64,000 nt of DNA from Hydractinia symbiolongicarpus (Eukaryota > Cnidaria > Hydrozoa > Anthoathecata > Hydractiniidae): assembly GCF_029227915.1 (NCBI RefSeq), contig NC_079881.1, forward strand, positions 26,575,501 through 26,639,500. Direction: 5' to 3'. The notes beneath the pieces are model-generated. The model worked only from the letters and a program-made list of their open reading frames with translations. It made no database searches and was not told the origin of the DNA. Every line of letters begins with the position of its first letter. Position 1 is the stretch's first letter. Made by a program: the position numbers and the translations under genes. Below are positions 34,400 to 48,683 of the stretch, piece by piece.

Positions 34400-37300
34400 A
34401 CATTTTTGAAAACTACAAGTCTCATTCGTTCTAGTGCTGCAGAAATAATTTGAAAAATCGTTTGGGAGATCAGTTTACTCCCTGGGTACTTTCTTTGTAT
34501 ACATTCGACTATACGGGACAAGACCGTGATTTACGGGAAATCGCGGGTTTTCGTTTGCCGGCGATTAAACCACTTTCATTAAGCGTCTCATCAAAAATGA
34601 AAACATTTCTAAAAACTACAAGTCTCATGGGCTTTAGTGGTGAAATAATAATTTAAAAAAGTTTGGGAAATGAGTTTACTCCCAGGGTACTTTCTTTGTA
34701 TACTTTTGACTATACGGGCCGAGTCCGGGATATACGGAAAGTCGCGGGTTTTCGTTTGCCGGCGATTAAACCTCTTTCATTAAGCGTCTCATTAAAAATG
34801 AAATCATTTTTGAAAAATACAAGGCTCATGCGTTTTAGTGGTGAAAAATAATTTAAAAAATCGTTCGGAAAATGAGTTTACTCCCTGGGTACTTTCTTTG
34901 TATACTTTTGACTATACGGGCCGAGTCCGGGGTTTACGGGAAATGGCGGGTTTTCGTTTGCCGGCGATTAAATTTCTTTTATTCAGCGTCTCATCAAAAA
35001 TGAAAACATTTTTGAAAACTACAAGTCTCGTGCATTTTAGTGGTGAAAAATAATTTAAAAAATCGTTCGGGAAATGAGTTTACTCCCTAGGTACTTTCTT
35101 TGTATACTTTTAACTATACGGGTCGAGTCCGGGATTTACGGGAAATCGCGGGTTTTCGTTTGCCGGCGATTAAACTTCTTTTATTCAGCGTCTCATCAAA
35201 AATGAAAACATTTTTAAAAACTACAAGTCTCGTGCGTTTTAGTGGTGAAAAAATAATTTAAAAAATCGTTCGGGAAATGAGTTTACTCCCTGGGTTCTTT
35301 CTTTGTATACTTTTGACTATACGGGTCGAGTCCGGGATTTACGGGAAATCGCAGGTTTTCGTTTGCCGGCGATTAAACTTCTTTTATTCAGCGTCTCATC
35401 GAAAATGAAAACATTTTTAAAAACTACAAGTCTCATGGGCTTTAGTGGTGAAAAGATGATTTAAAACATCGTTCTGGAAATGAGTTTACTCACAGGGTAC
35501 TTTCTTTGTATACATTCGACTATACCGGACAAGCCCGGGATTTACGGGAAATCGCTGGTTTTCGTTTACCGGCGATTAAACCTCTTTCATTAAGCGTCTC
35601 ATTGAAAATGAAAACATTTTTGAAAACTACAAGTCTCATTCGTTCTAGTGCTGCAGAAATAATTTGAAAAATCGTTTGGGAAATCAATTTACTCCCTGGG
35701 TACTTTCTTTGTATACATTCGACTATACGGGACAAGCCGGGATGTACGGGAAGTCGCGGGTTTTCGTTTGCCGGCGATTAAACCTCTTTCATTAAGCGTC
35801 TCATTAAAAATGAAATCATTTTTGAAAAATACAAGTCTCATGCGTTTTAGTGGTGAACAAAAATTTAAAAAATCGTTCAGGAAATGAGTTTACTCCATGG
35901 GTACTTTCTTTGTATACTTTTGACTATACGGGCCGAGTCCGGGGTTTACGGGAAATGGCGGGTTTTTGTTTGCCGGCGATTAAGTTTCTTTTATTCAGCG
36001 TCTCATCAAAAATGAAAACATGTTTGAAAACTACAAGTCTCGTGCGTTTTAGTGGTGAAAAAATAATTTAAAAAATCGTTCGGGAAATGAGTTTACTCCC
36101 TGGGTACTTTCTTTGTATACTTTTAACTATACCGGTCGAGTCCGGGATTTACGGGAAATCGCGGGTTTTCGTTTGCCGGCAATTAAACTTCTTTTATTCA
36201 GCGTCTCATCAAAAATGAAAACATTTTTGAAAACTACAAGTCTCGTGCGTTTTAGTGGTGAAAAAATAATTTAAAAAATCGTTCTGGAAATGAGTTTACT
36301 CCCTGGGTACTTTCTTTGTATACTTTTGACTATACGGGTCGAGTCTGGGATTTTCGGGAAATCGCGGGTTTTCGTTTGCCGGCGATTAAACTTCTTTTAT
36401 TCAGCGTCTCATCAAAAATGAAAACATTTTTAAAAACTACAAGTCTCATGGGCTTTAGTGTTGAAAAGATGATTTAAAACATCGTTCTGGAAATGAGTTT
36501 ACTCACAGGGTACTTTCTTTGTATACATTCGACTATACGGGACAAGCCCGGGATTTACGGGAAATCGCTGGTTTTCGTTTACCGGCGATTAAACCTGTTT
36601 CATTAAGCGTCTCATTGAAAATGAAAACATTTTTGAAAACTACAAGTCTCATTCGTTCTAGTGCTGCAGAAATAATTTGAAAAATCGTTTGGGAGATCAG
36701 TTTACTCCCTGGGTACTTTCTTTGTATACATTCGACTATACGGGACAAGACCGTGATTTACGGGAAATCGCGGGTTTTCGTTTGCCGGCGATTAAACCAC
36801 TTTCATTAAGCGTCTCATCAAAAATGAAAACATTTCTAAAAACTACAAGTCTCATGAGCTTTAGTGGTGAAATAATAATTTAAAAAATCGTTTGGGAAAT
36901 GAGTTTACTCCCAGGGTACTTTCTTTGTATACTTTTGACTATACGGGCCGAGTCCGGGATATACGGAAAGTCGCGGGTTTTCGTTTGCCGGCGATTAAAC
37001 CTCTTTCACTAAGCGTCTCATTAAAAATGAAATCATTTTTGAAAAATACAAGTCTCATGCGTTTTAGTGGTGAAAAATAATTTAAAAAATCGTTCGGGAA
37101 ATGAGTTTACTCCCTGGGTACTTTCTTTGTAAACTTTTGACTATACGGGCCGAGTCCGGGGTTTACGGGAAATGGCGGGTTTTCGTTTGCCGGCGATTAA
37201 ATTTCTTTTATTCAGCGTCTCATCAAAAATGAAAACATTTTTGAAAACTACAAGTCTCGTGCATTTTAGTGGTGAAAAATAATTTAAAAAATCGTTCGGG

Positions 37301-38660
37301 AAATGAGTTTACTCCCTAGGTACTTTCTTTGTATACTTTTAACTATACGGGTCGAGTCCGGGATTTACGGGAAATCGCGGGTTTTCGTTTGCCGGCGATT
37401 AAACTTCTTTTATTCAGCGTCTCATCAAAAATGAAAACATTTTTAAAAACTACAAGTCTCGTGCGTTTTAGTGGTGAAAAAATAATTTAAAAAATCGTTC
37501 GGGAAATGAGTTTACTCCCTGGGTACTTTCTTTGTATACTTTTGACTATACGGGTCGAGTCCGGGATTTACGGGAAATCGCAGGTTTTCGTTTGCCGGCG
37601 ATTAAACTTCTTTTATTCAGCGTCTCATCGAAAATGAAAACATTTTTAAAAACTACAAGTCTCATGGGCTTTAGTGGTGAAAAGATGATTTAAAACATCG
37701 TTCTGGAAATGAGTTTACTCACAGGGTACTTTCTTTGTATACATTCGACTATACCGGACAAGCCCGGGATTTACGGGAAATCGCTGGTTTTCGTTTACCG
37801 GCGATTAAACCTCTTTCATTAAGCGTCTCATTGAAAATGAAAACATTTTTAAAAACTACAAGTCTCATTCGTTCTAGTGCTGCAGAAATAATTTGAAAAA
37901 TCGTTTGGGAAATCAATTTACTCCCTGGGTACTTTCTTTGTATACATTCGACTATACGGGACAAGCCGGGATGTACGGGAAGTCGCGGGTTTTCGTTTGC
38001 CGGCGATTAAACCTCTTTCATTAAGCGTCTCATTAAAAATGAAATCATTTTTGAAAAATACAAGTGTCATGCGTTTTAGTGGTGAACAAAAATTTAAAAA
38101 ATCGTTCAGGAAATGAGTTTACTCCATGGGTACTTTCTTTGTATACTTTTGACTATACGGGCCGAGTCCGGGGTTTACGGGAAATGGCGGGTTTTCGTTT
38201 GCCGGCGATTAAGTTTCTTTTATTCAGCGTCTCATCAAAAATGAAAACATTTTTGAAAACTACAAGTCTCGTGCGTTTTAGTGGTGAAAAAATAATTTAA
38301 AAAATCGTTCGGGAAATGAGTTTACTCCCTGGGTACTTTCTTTGTATACTTTTAACTATACGGGTCGAGTCCGGGATTTACGGGAAATCGCGGGTTTTCG
38401 TTTGACGGCGATTAAACTTCTTTTATTCAGCGTCTCATCAAAAATGAAAACATTTTTGAAAACTACAAGTCTCGTGCGTTTTAGTGGTGAAAAAATAATT
38501 TAAAAAATCGTTCTGGAAATGAGTTTACTCCCTGGGTACTTTCTTTGTATACTTTTGACTATACGGGTCGAGTCCGGGATTTACGGGAAATCGCAGGTTT
38601 TCGTTTGCCGGCGATTAAACTTCTTTTATTCAGCGTCTCATCAAAAATGAAAACATTTTT
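34400..38660 (+). repeat. 11-mer higher-order repeat (~2,229 bp), about 1.9 copies
   Basis: Copy 1 is about 34400-36628; copy 2 starts about 36629 and the match fades near 38660, where GGGATTTAGTGGTGCAAAG replaces GGGCTTTAGTGTTGAAAAG. Markers are GGGAGATCAG, ACAAGACCGTG, GGGATATACGG, GGGATGTACGG, GGTGAACAAAAATTT, CCATGGGTAC and GTCTCATCGAAAATG. The offset is four to six bases short of 11 x 203 because of small deletions in A-runs and a TC loss near 34660 (AAAAAAGTTTGGG). Confidence 0.75.
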
Positions 38661-41600
38661 GAAAACTACAAGTCTCATGGGATTTAGTGGTGCAAAGATA
38701 ATTTAAAACATCGTTCTGGAAATGAGTTTACTCACAGGGTACTTTCTTTGTATACATTCGACTACACGGGACAAGCCCGGGATTTACGGGAAATCGCTGG
38801 TTTTCGTTTACCGGCGATTAAACCTCTTTCATTAAGCGTCTCATTAAAAATAAAAACATTTTTGAAAACTACAAGTCTCATTCGTTCTAGTGGTGCAGAA
38901 ATAATTTGAAAAATCGTTCGGGAAATCAGTTTACTCCTTGGGTACTTTCTTTATATACATTCAACTATACGGGCCAAGTCTGGGATTTACGGGAAATCGC
39001 GGGTTTTCGTTTGCCGGCGATTAAACTTCTTTTATTCAGCGTCTCATCAAAAATGAAAACAAGTTTGAAAACTAAAAGTCTCATGCGTTTTAGTGGTGAA
39101 AAAAAAAATTAAAAAATCGTTCGGGAAATGAGTTTACTCCCCGTGTACTTTCTTTGTATACTTTTGACTATACGGGCCAAGCCCGGGATTTACGGGAAAT
39201 CGCGGGTTTTCGTTTGCCGGCGATTAAACTTCTTTTATTCAGCGTCTCATCAAAAATAAAAACATTTTTAAAAACTACAAGTCTCATGGGATTTAGTGGT
39301 GCAAAGATAATTTAAAACATTGTTCTAGAAATGAGTTTACTCACAGGGTACTTTCTTTGTATACATTCGACTATACGGGACAAGCCCGGGATTTACGGGA
39401 AATCGCTGGTTTTCGTTTACCGGCAATTAAACCTCTTTCATTAAGCGTCTCATTAAAAATGAAAACATTTTTGAAAACTACAAGTCTCATTCGTTCTAGT
39501 GGTGCAGAAATAATTTGAAAAATCGTTCGGGAAATCAGTTTACTCCTTGGGTACTTTCTTTATATACATTCAACTATACGGGCCAAGCCTGGGATTTACG
39601 GGAAATCGCGGGTTTTCGTTTGCCGGCGATTAAACTTCTTTTATTCAGCGTCTCATCAAAAATGAAAACAAGTTTGAAAACTAAAAGTCTCATGCGTTTT
39701 AGTGGTGAAAAAATATTTTAAAAAATCGTTCGGGAAATGAGTTTACTCCCCGTGTACTTTCTTTGTATACTTTTGACTATACGGGCCAAGCCCGGGATTT
39801 ACGGGAAATCGTGGGTTTTCTTTTGCCGGCGATTAAACTTCTTTTATTCAGCGTCTCATCAAAAAGGAAAACATTTTTGAAAACTACAAGTCTTTTGCGT
39901 TTTAGTGGTGAAAAAGTAATTTAAAAAATCGTTCTGGAAATGAGTTTACTCACAGGGCTTTTTCTTTGTATACATTCGACTATACGGGCCAAGCCCGGGA
40001 TTTACGGGAAATCGCGGGTTTTCGTTTGCCGGCGATTAAACCTCTTTCATTAAGCGTCTCATCAAAAATAAAAACATTTCTGAAAACTACAAGTCTCATG
40101 GGCTTTAGTGGTGAAATAATAATTTAAAAAATCGTTTGGGAAATGAGTTTACTCCAGGAGTACTTTCTTTGTATACTTTTGACTATACGGGCCGAGTCCG
40201 GGATATACGGGAAGTCGCGGGTTTTTGTTTGCCGGCGATTAAACCTCTTTCATTAAGCGTCTCATTAAAATTGAAATCATTTTTGAAAACTACAAGTCTC
40301 ATGCGTTTTAGTGGTGAAAAAATAATTTAAAAAATCGTTCGGGAAATGAGTTTACTCCCTGGGTACTTTCTTTGTATACTTTTGACTATATGGGCCGAGT
40401 CCGGGATATACGGGAAGTCGCGGGTTTTCGTTTGCCGGCGATTAAACCTTCTTTCATTAAGCGTCTCATTAAAAATGAAATCATTTTTGAAAACTACAAG
40501 TCTCATGCGTTTTAGTGGTGAAAAAATAATTTAAAACATCGTTTGGGAAATGAGTTTACTCCCTGGGTACTTTCTTTGTATACTTTTGACTATACGGGCC
40601 GAGTCCGGTGTTTACGGGAAATGGCGGGTTTTCGTTTGCCGGCGATTAAGTTTCTTTTATTCAGCGTCTCATCAAAAATGAAAACATTTTTGAAAACTAC
40701 AAGTCTCGTGCGTTTTAGTGGTGAAAAAATAATTTAAAAAATCGTTCGAGAAATGAGTTTACTCCCTGGGTACTTTCTTTGTATACTTTTAACTATACGG
40801 GTCGAGTCCGGGATTTACGGGAAATCGCGGGTTTTCGTTTGCCGGCGATTAAACTTCTTTTATTCAGCGTCTCATCAAAAATGAAAACAAGTTTGAAAAC
40901 TAAAAGTCTCATGCGTTTTAGTGGTGAAAAGATAATTTAAAAAATCATTTTGGAAATGAGTTTACTCACAGGGTACTTTCTTTGTATACATTCGACTATA
41001 CGGGCCAAGCCCGGGATTTACGGGAAATGGCGGGTTTTCGTTTGCCGGCGATTAAACCACTTTCATTAAACGTCTCATCAAAAATAAAAACATTTCTGAA
41101 AACTACAAGTCTCATGCGTTTTAGTGGTGAAAAAATAATTTAGAAAATCGTTTGGGAAATGAGTTTACTCCCTGGGTACTTTCTTTGTATACTTTTGACT
41201 ATACAGGCCGAGTCCGGGATTTACGGGAAATCGCGGGTTTTCGTTTGCCGGCGATTAAACTTCTTTTATTCAGCGTCTCATCAAAAATGAAAATTTTTTT
41301 GAAAACTACAAGTCTCATGGGCTTTAGCGGTGAAATAATAATTTAAAAAATCGTTAGGGAAATGAGTTTACTCCCGGGGTACTTTCTTTGTATACTTTTG
41401 ATTATACGGGCCGAGTCCGGGATTTACGGGAAGTCGCGGGTTTTTGTTTGCCGGCGATTAAACCTCTTTCATTAAGCGTCTCATCAAAAATGAAAACATT
41501 TCTAAAAACTACAAGTCTCATGGGCTTTAGTGGTGAAATAATAATTTAAAAAATCGTTTGGGAAATGAGTTTACTCCCAGGGTACTTTCTTTGTATACTT

Positions 41601-44600
41601 TTGACTATACGGGCCGAGTCCGGGATATACGGAAAGTCGCGGGTTTTCGTTTGCCGGCGATTAAACCTCTTTCATTAGGCGTCTCATTAAAAATGAAATC
41701 ATTTTTGAAAAATACAAGTCTCATGCGTTTTAGTGGTGAAAAAATAATTTAAAAAATCGTTCGGGAAATGAGTTTACTCCCTGGGTACTTTCTTTGTATA
41801 CTTTTGAATATACGGGCCGAGTCCGGGGTTTACGGGAAATGGCGGGTTTTCGTTTGCCGGCGATTAAATTTCTTTTATTCAGCGTCTCATCAAAAATGAA
41901 AACATTTTTGAAAACTACAAGTCTCGTGCATTTTAGTGGTGAAAAAATAATTTAAAAAATCGTTCGGGAAATGAGTTTACTCCCTAGGTACTTTCTTTGT
42001 ATACTTTTAACTATACGGGTCGAGTCCGGGATTTACGGGAAATCGCGGGTTTTCGTTTGCCGGCGATTAAACTTCTTTTATTCAGCGTCTCATCAAAAAT
42101 GAAAACATTTTTGAAAACTACAAGTCTCGTGCGTTTTAGTGGTGAAAAAATAATTTAAAAAATCGTTCGGGAAATGAGTTTACTCCCTGGGTACTTTCTT
42201 TGTATACTTTTGACTATACGGGTCGAGTCCGGGATTTACGGGAAGTCGCGGGTTTTTGTTTGCCGGCGATTAAACCTCTTTCATTAAGCGTCTCATCAAA
42301 AATGAAAACATTTCTAAAAACTACAAGTCTCATGGGCTTTAGTGGTGAAATAATAATTTAAAAAATCGTTTGGGAAATGAGTTTACTCCCAGGGTACTTT
42401 CTTTGTATACTTTTGACTATACGGGCCGAGTCCGGGATATACGGAAAGTCGCGGGTTTTCGTTTGCCGGCGATTAAACCTCTTTCATTAGGCGTCTCATT
42501 AAAAATGAAATCATTTTTGAAAAATACAAGTCTCATGCGTTTTAGTGGTGAAAAAATAATTTAAAAAATCGTTCGGGAAATGAGTTTACTCCCTGGGTAC
42601 TTTCTTTGTATACTTTTGAATATACGGGCCGAGTCCGGGGTTTACGGGAAATGGCGGGTTTTCGTTTGCCGGCGATTAAATTTCTTTTATTCAGCGTCTC
42701 ATCAAAAATGAAAACATTTTTGAAAACTACAAGTCTCGTGCATTTTAGTGGTGAAAAAATAATTTAAAAAATCGTTCGGGAAATGAGTTTACTCCCTAGG
42801 TACTTTCTTTGTATACTTTTAACTATACGGGTCGAGTCCGGGATTTACGGGAAATCGCGGGTTTTCGTTTGCCGGCGATTAAACTTCTTTTATTCAGCGT
42901 CTCATCAAAAATGAAAACATTTTTGAAAACTACAAGTCTCGTGCGTTTTAGTGGTGAAAAAATAATTTAAAAAATCGTTCGGGAAATGAGTTTACTCCCT
43001 GGGTACTTTCTTTGTATACTTTTGACTATACGGGTCGAGTCCGGGATTTACGGGAAATCGCAGGTTTTCGTTTGCCGGCGATTAAACTTCTTTTATTCAG
43101 CGTCTCATCAAAAATGAAAACATTTTTAAAAACTACAAGTCTCATGGGCTTTAGTGGTGAAAAGATGATTTAAAACATCGTTCTGGAAATGAGTTTACTC
43201 ACAGGGTACTTTCTTTGTATACATTCGACTATACGGGACAAGCCCGGGATTTACGGGAAATCGCTGGTTTTCGTTTACCGGCGATTAAACCTCTTTCATT
43301 AAGCGTCTCATTGAAAATGAAAACATTTTTGAAAACTACAAGTCTCATTCGTTCTAGTGCTGCAGAAATAATTTGAAAAATCGTTTGGGAAATCAATTTA
43401 CTCCCTGGGTACTTTCTTTGTATACATTCGACTATATGGGACAAGCCGGGATGTACGGGAAGTCGCGGGTTTTCGTTTGCCGGCGATTAAACCTCTTTCA
43501 TTAAGCGTCTCATTAAAAATGAAATCTTTTTGAAAAATACAAGTCTCATGCGTTTTAGTGGTGAACAAAAATTTAAAAAATCGTTCGGGAAATGAGTTTA
43601 CTCCCTGGGTACTTTCTTTGTATACTTTTGACTATACGGGCCGAGTCCGGGGTTTACGGGAAATGGCGGGTTTTCGTTTGCCGGCGATTAAGTTTCTTTT
43701 ATTCAGCGTCTCATCAAAAATGAAAACATTTTTAAAAACTACAAGTCTCGTGCGTTTTAGTGGTGAAAAAATAATTTAAAAAATCGTTCGGGAAATGAGT
43801 TTACTCCCTGGGTACTTTCTTTGTATACTTTTAACTATACGGGTCGAGTCCGGGATTTACGGGAAATCGCGGGTTTTCGTTTGCCGGCGATTAAACTTCT
43901 TTTATTCAGCGTCTCATCAAAAATAAAAACATTTTTGAAAACTACAAGTCTCGTGCGTTTTAGTGGTGAAAAAATAATTTAAAAAATCGTTCTGGAAATG
44001 AGTTTACTCCCTGGGTACTTTCTTTGTATACTTTTGACTATACAGGTCGAGTCCGGGATTTACGGGAAATCGCAGGTTTTCGTTTGCCGGCGATTAAACT
44101 TCTTTTATTCAGCGTCTCATCAAAAATGAAAACATTTTTAAAAACTACAAGTCTCATGGGATTTAGTGGTGCAAAGATAATTTAAAACATCGTTCTGGAA
44201 ATGAGTTTACTCACAGGGTACTTTCTTTGTATACATTCGACTACACGGGACAAGCCCGGGATTTACGGGAAATCGCTGGTTTTCGTTTACCGGCGATTAA
44301 ACCTCTTTCATTAAGCGTCTCATTAAAAATAAAAACATTTTTGAAAACTACAAGTCTCATTCGTTCTAGTGGTGCAGAAATAATTTGAAAAATCGTTCGG
44401 GAAATCAGTTTACTCCTTGGGTACTTTCTTTATATACATTCAACTATACGGGCCAAGTCTGGGATTTACGGGAAATCACGGGTTTTCGTTTGCCGGCGAT
44501 TAAACTTCTTTTATTCAGCGTCTCATCAAAAATGAAAACAAGTTTGAAAACTAAAAGTCTCATGCGTTTTAGTGGTGAAAAAAAAAATTAAAAAATCGTT

Positions 44601-44650
44601 CGGGAAATGAGTTTACTCCCCGTGTACTTTCTTTGTATACTTTTGACTAT
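36800..44650 (+). repeat. Dispersed ~2.4-kb segment pair, 5,479 bp apart
   Basis: About 36800-39170 matches about 42279-44650 at an offset near 27 monomers. Shared markers include GGGATGTACGG, GGTGAACAAAAATTT, CGACTACACGGG and CCAAGTCTGGG. From about 39720 to 40400 the match resumes with 44590-45300 at offset 4,870. The difference of 609 bp is a three-monomer duplication in the left copy (38906 and 39515 regions). This looks like a larger duplication later broken up by insertion of the 4-mer at 41.4-43.1 kb and a 3-mer. Confidence 0.65.
41428..43051 (+). repeat. 4-mer (812-bp) tandem duplication
   Basis: Copies at about 41428-42239 and 42240-43051. Shared markers are GGGAAGTCGCGGGTTTTTG, TTCATTAGGCGTC, CTTTTGAATATACGG, TCTCGTGCATTTTAG and CCCTAGGTAC. 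Confidence 0.75.
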
Positions 44651-45435
44651 ACGGGCCAAGCCCGGGATTTACGGGAAATCGTGGGTTTTCTTTTGCCGGC
44701 GATTAAACTTCTTTTATTCAGCGTCTCATCAAAAAGGAAAACATTTTTGAAAACTACAAGTCTTTTGCGTTTTAGTGGTGAAAAAGTAATTTAAAAAATC
44801 GTTCTGGAAATGAGTTTACTCACAGGGCTTTTTCTTTGTATACATTCGACTATACGGGCCAAGCCCGGGATTTACGGGAAATCGCGGGTTTTCGTTTGCC
44901 GGCGATTAAACCTCTTTCATTAAGCGTCTCATCAAAAATAAAAACATTTCTGAAAACTACAAGTCTCATGGGCTTTAGTGGTGAAATAATAATTTAAAAA
45001 ATCGTTTGGGAAATGAGTTTACTCCAGGGGTACTTTCTTTGTATACTTTTGACTATACGGGCCGAGTCCGGGATATACGGGAAGTCGCGGGTTTTCGTTT
45101 ACCGGCGATTAAACCTCTTTCATTAAGCGTCTCATTAAAAATGAAATCATTTTTGAAAACTACAAGTCTCATGCGTTTTAGTGGTGAAAAAATAATTTAA
45201 AAAATCGTTCGGGAGATGAGTTTACTCCCTGGGTACTTTCTTTGTATACTTTTGACTATACGGGCCGAGTCCGGGATATACGGGAAGTCGCGGGTTTTCG
45301 TTTGCCGGCGATTAAACTTCTTTTATTCAGCGTCTCATCAAAAATGAAAACATTTTTGAAAACTACAAGTCTCGTGCGTTTTAGTGGTGAAAAAATAATT
45401 TAAAAAATCGTTCGGGAAATGAGTTTAATCCCTGG

Positions 45436-48400
45436 GTAATTTCTTTGTATACTTTTGACTATACGGGTCGAGTCCGGGATTTACGGGAAATCGCGGGCTT
45501 TCGTTTGCCGGCGATTAAACTTCTTTTATTCAGCGTCTCATCAAAAATGAAAACATTTTTAAAAACTACAAGTCTCATGGGATTTAGTGGTGCAAAGATA
45601 ATTTAAAACATTGTTCTAGAAATGAGTTTACTCACAGGGTACTTTCTTTGTATACATTCGACTATACGGGACAAGCCCGGGATTTACGGGAAATCGCTGG
45701 TTTTCGTTTACCGGCAATTAAACCTCTTTCATTAAGCGTCTCATTAAAAATGAAAACATTTTTGAAAACTACAAGTCTCATTCGTTCTAGTGGTGCAGAA
45801 ATAATTTGAAAAATCGTTCGGGAAATCAGTTTACTCCTTGGGTACTTTCTTTATATACATTCAACTATACGGGCCAAGCCTGGGATTTACGGGAAATCGC
45901 GGGTTTTCGTTTGCCGGCGATTAAACTTCTTTTATTCAGCGTCTCATCAAAAATGAAAACAAGTTTGAAAACTAAAAGTCTCATGCGTTTTAGTGGTGAA
46001 AAAAAAATTTAAAAAATCGTTCGGGAAATGAGTTTACTCCCCGTGTACTTTCTTTGTATACTTTTGACTATACGGGCCAAGCCCGGGATTTACGGGAAAT
46101 CGTGGGTTTTCTTTTGCCGGCGATTAAACTTCTTTTATTCAGCGTCTCATCAAAAAGGAAAACATTTTTGAAAACTACAAGTCTCATGCGTTTTAGTGGT
46201 GAAAAAATAATTTAGAAAATCGTTCGGGAAATGAGTTTACTCCCTGGGTACTTTCTTTGTATACTTTTGACTATACGGGCCGAGTCCGGTGTTTACGGGA
46301 AATGGCGGGTTTTCGTTTGCCGGCGATTAAGTTTCTTTTATTCAGCGTCTCATCAAAAATGAAAACATTTTTGAAAACTACAAGTCTCGTGCGTTTTAGT
46401 GGTGAAAAAATAATTTAAAAAATCGTTCGGGAAATGAGTTTTCTCCCTGGGTACTTTCTTTGTATACTTTTGACTATACGGGTCGAGTCCGGGATTTACG
46501 GGAAATGGCGGGTTTTCGTTTGCCAGCGATTAAACTTCTTTTATTCAGCGTCTCATCAAAAATGAAAACATTTTTAAAAACTACAAGTCTCATGGGATTT
46601 AGTGGTGCAAAGATAATTTAAAACATTGTTCCAGAAATGAGTTTACTCACAGGGTACTTTCTTTGTATACATTCGACTATACGGGACAAGCCCGGGATTT
46701 ACGGGAAATCGTTGGTTTTCGTTTACCGGCGATTAAACCTCTTTCATTAAGCGTCTCATTAAAAATGAAAACATTTTTGAAAACTACAAGTCTCATTCGT
46801 TCTAGTGGTGCAGAGATAATTTGAAAAATCGTTCGGGAAATCAGTTTACTCCTTGGGTACTTTCTTTATATACATTCAACTATACGGGCCAAGCCTGGGA
46901 TTTACGGGAAATCGCGGGTTTTCGTTTGCCGGCGATTAAACTTCTTTTATTCAGCGTCTCATCAAAAATGAAAACAAGTTTGAAAACTAAAAGTCTCATG
47001 CGTTTTAGTGGTGAAAAGATAATTTAAAAAATCATTTTGGAAATGAGTTTACTCACAGGGTAATTTCTTTGTATACTTTTGACTATACGGGTCGAGTCCG
47101 GGATTTACGGGAAATCGCGGGCTTTCGTTTGCCGGCGATTAAACTTCTTTTATTCAGCGTCTCATCAAAAATGAAAACATTTTTAAAAACTACAAGTCTC
47201 ATGGGATTTAGTGGTGCAAAGATAATTTAAAACATTGTTCTAGAAATGAGTTTACTCACAGGGTACTTTCTTTGTATACATTCGACTATACGGGACAAGC
47301 CCGGGATTTACGGGAAATCGCTGGTTTTCGTTTACCGGCAATTAAACCTCTTTCATTAAGCGTCTCATTAAAAATGAAAACATTTTTGAAAACTACAAGT
47401 CTCATTCGTTCTAGTGGTGCAGAAATAATTTGAAAAATCGTTCGGGAAATCAGTTTACTCCTTGGGTACTTTCTTTATATACATTCAACTATACGGGCCA
47501 AGCCTGGGATTTACGGGAAATCGCGGGTTTTCGTTTGCCGGCGATTAAACTTCTTTTATTCAGCGTCTCATCAAAAATGAAAACAAGTTTGAAAACTAAA
47601 AGTCTCATGCGTTTTAGTGGTGAAAAAAAAATTTAAAAAATCGTTCGGGAAATGAGTTTACTCCCCGTGTACTTTCTTTGTATACTTTTGACTATACGGG
47701 CCAAGCCCGGGATTTACGGGAAATCGTGGGTTTTCTTTTGCCGGCGATTAAACTTCTTTTATTCAGCGTCTCATCAAAAAGGAAAACATTTTTGAAAACT
47801 ACAAGTCTCATGCGTTTTAGTGGTGAAAAAATAATTTAGAAAATCGTTCGGGAAATGAGTTTACTCCCTGGGTACTTTCTTTGTATACTTTTGACTATAC
47901 GGGCCGAGTCCGGTGTTTACGGGAAATGGCGGGTTTTCGTTTGCCGGCGATTAAGTTTCTTTTATTCAGCGTCTCATCAAAAATGAAAACATTTTTGAAA
48001 ACTACAAGTCTCGTGCGTTTTAGTGGTGAAAAAATAATTTAAAAAATCGTTCGGGAAATGAGTTTTCTCCCTGGGTACTTTCTTTGTATACTTTTGACTA
48101 TACGGGTCGAGTCCGGGATTTACGGGAAATGGCGGGTTTTCGTTTGCCAGCGATTAAACTTCTTTTATTCAGCGTCTCATCAAAAATGAAAACATTTTTA
48201 AAAACTACAAGTCTCATGGGATTTAGTGGTGCAAAGATAATTTAAAACATTGTTCTAGAAATGAGTTTACTCACAGGGTACTTTCTTTGTATACATTCGA
48301 CTATACGGGACAAGCCCGGGATTTACGGGAAATCGCTGGTTTTCGTTTACCGGCGATTAAACCTCTTTCATTAAGCGTCTCATTAAAAATGAAAACATTT

Positions 48401-48683
48401 TTGAAAACTACAAGTCTCATTCGTTCTAGTGGTGCAGAGATAATTTGAAAAATCGTTCGGGAAATCAGTTTACTCCTTGGGTACTTTCTTTATATACATT
48501 CAACTATACGGGCCAAGCCTGGGATTTACGGGAAATCGCGGGTTTTCGTTTGCCGGCGATTAAACTTCTTTTATTCAGCGTCTCATCAAAAATGAAAACA
48601 AGTTTGAAAACTAAAAGTCTCATGCGTTTTAGTGGTGAAAAGATAATTTAAAAAATCATTTTGGAAATGAGTTTACTCACAGG
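45436..48683 (+). repeat. 8-mer (1,624-bp) tandem duplication I
   Basis: Copies at about 45436-47059 and 47060-48683. The left edge is marked by GGGTAATTTC (A for C) in both copies, near 45436 and 47060; the copies join at CACAGGGTAATTTC while the right edge reads CACAGGGTACTTTC. Other shared markers are CGGGCTTTCG, TTTATATACATTC, ACAAGTTTGAAAACTAAAAG, ATCGTGGG with TCTTTTGCC, and AAAAAGGAAAAC. The copies differ at a few single bases (for example GTTCCAGAAATG near 46628 versus GTTCTAGAAATG near 48252). Confidence 0.8.
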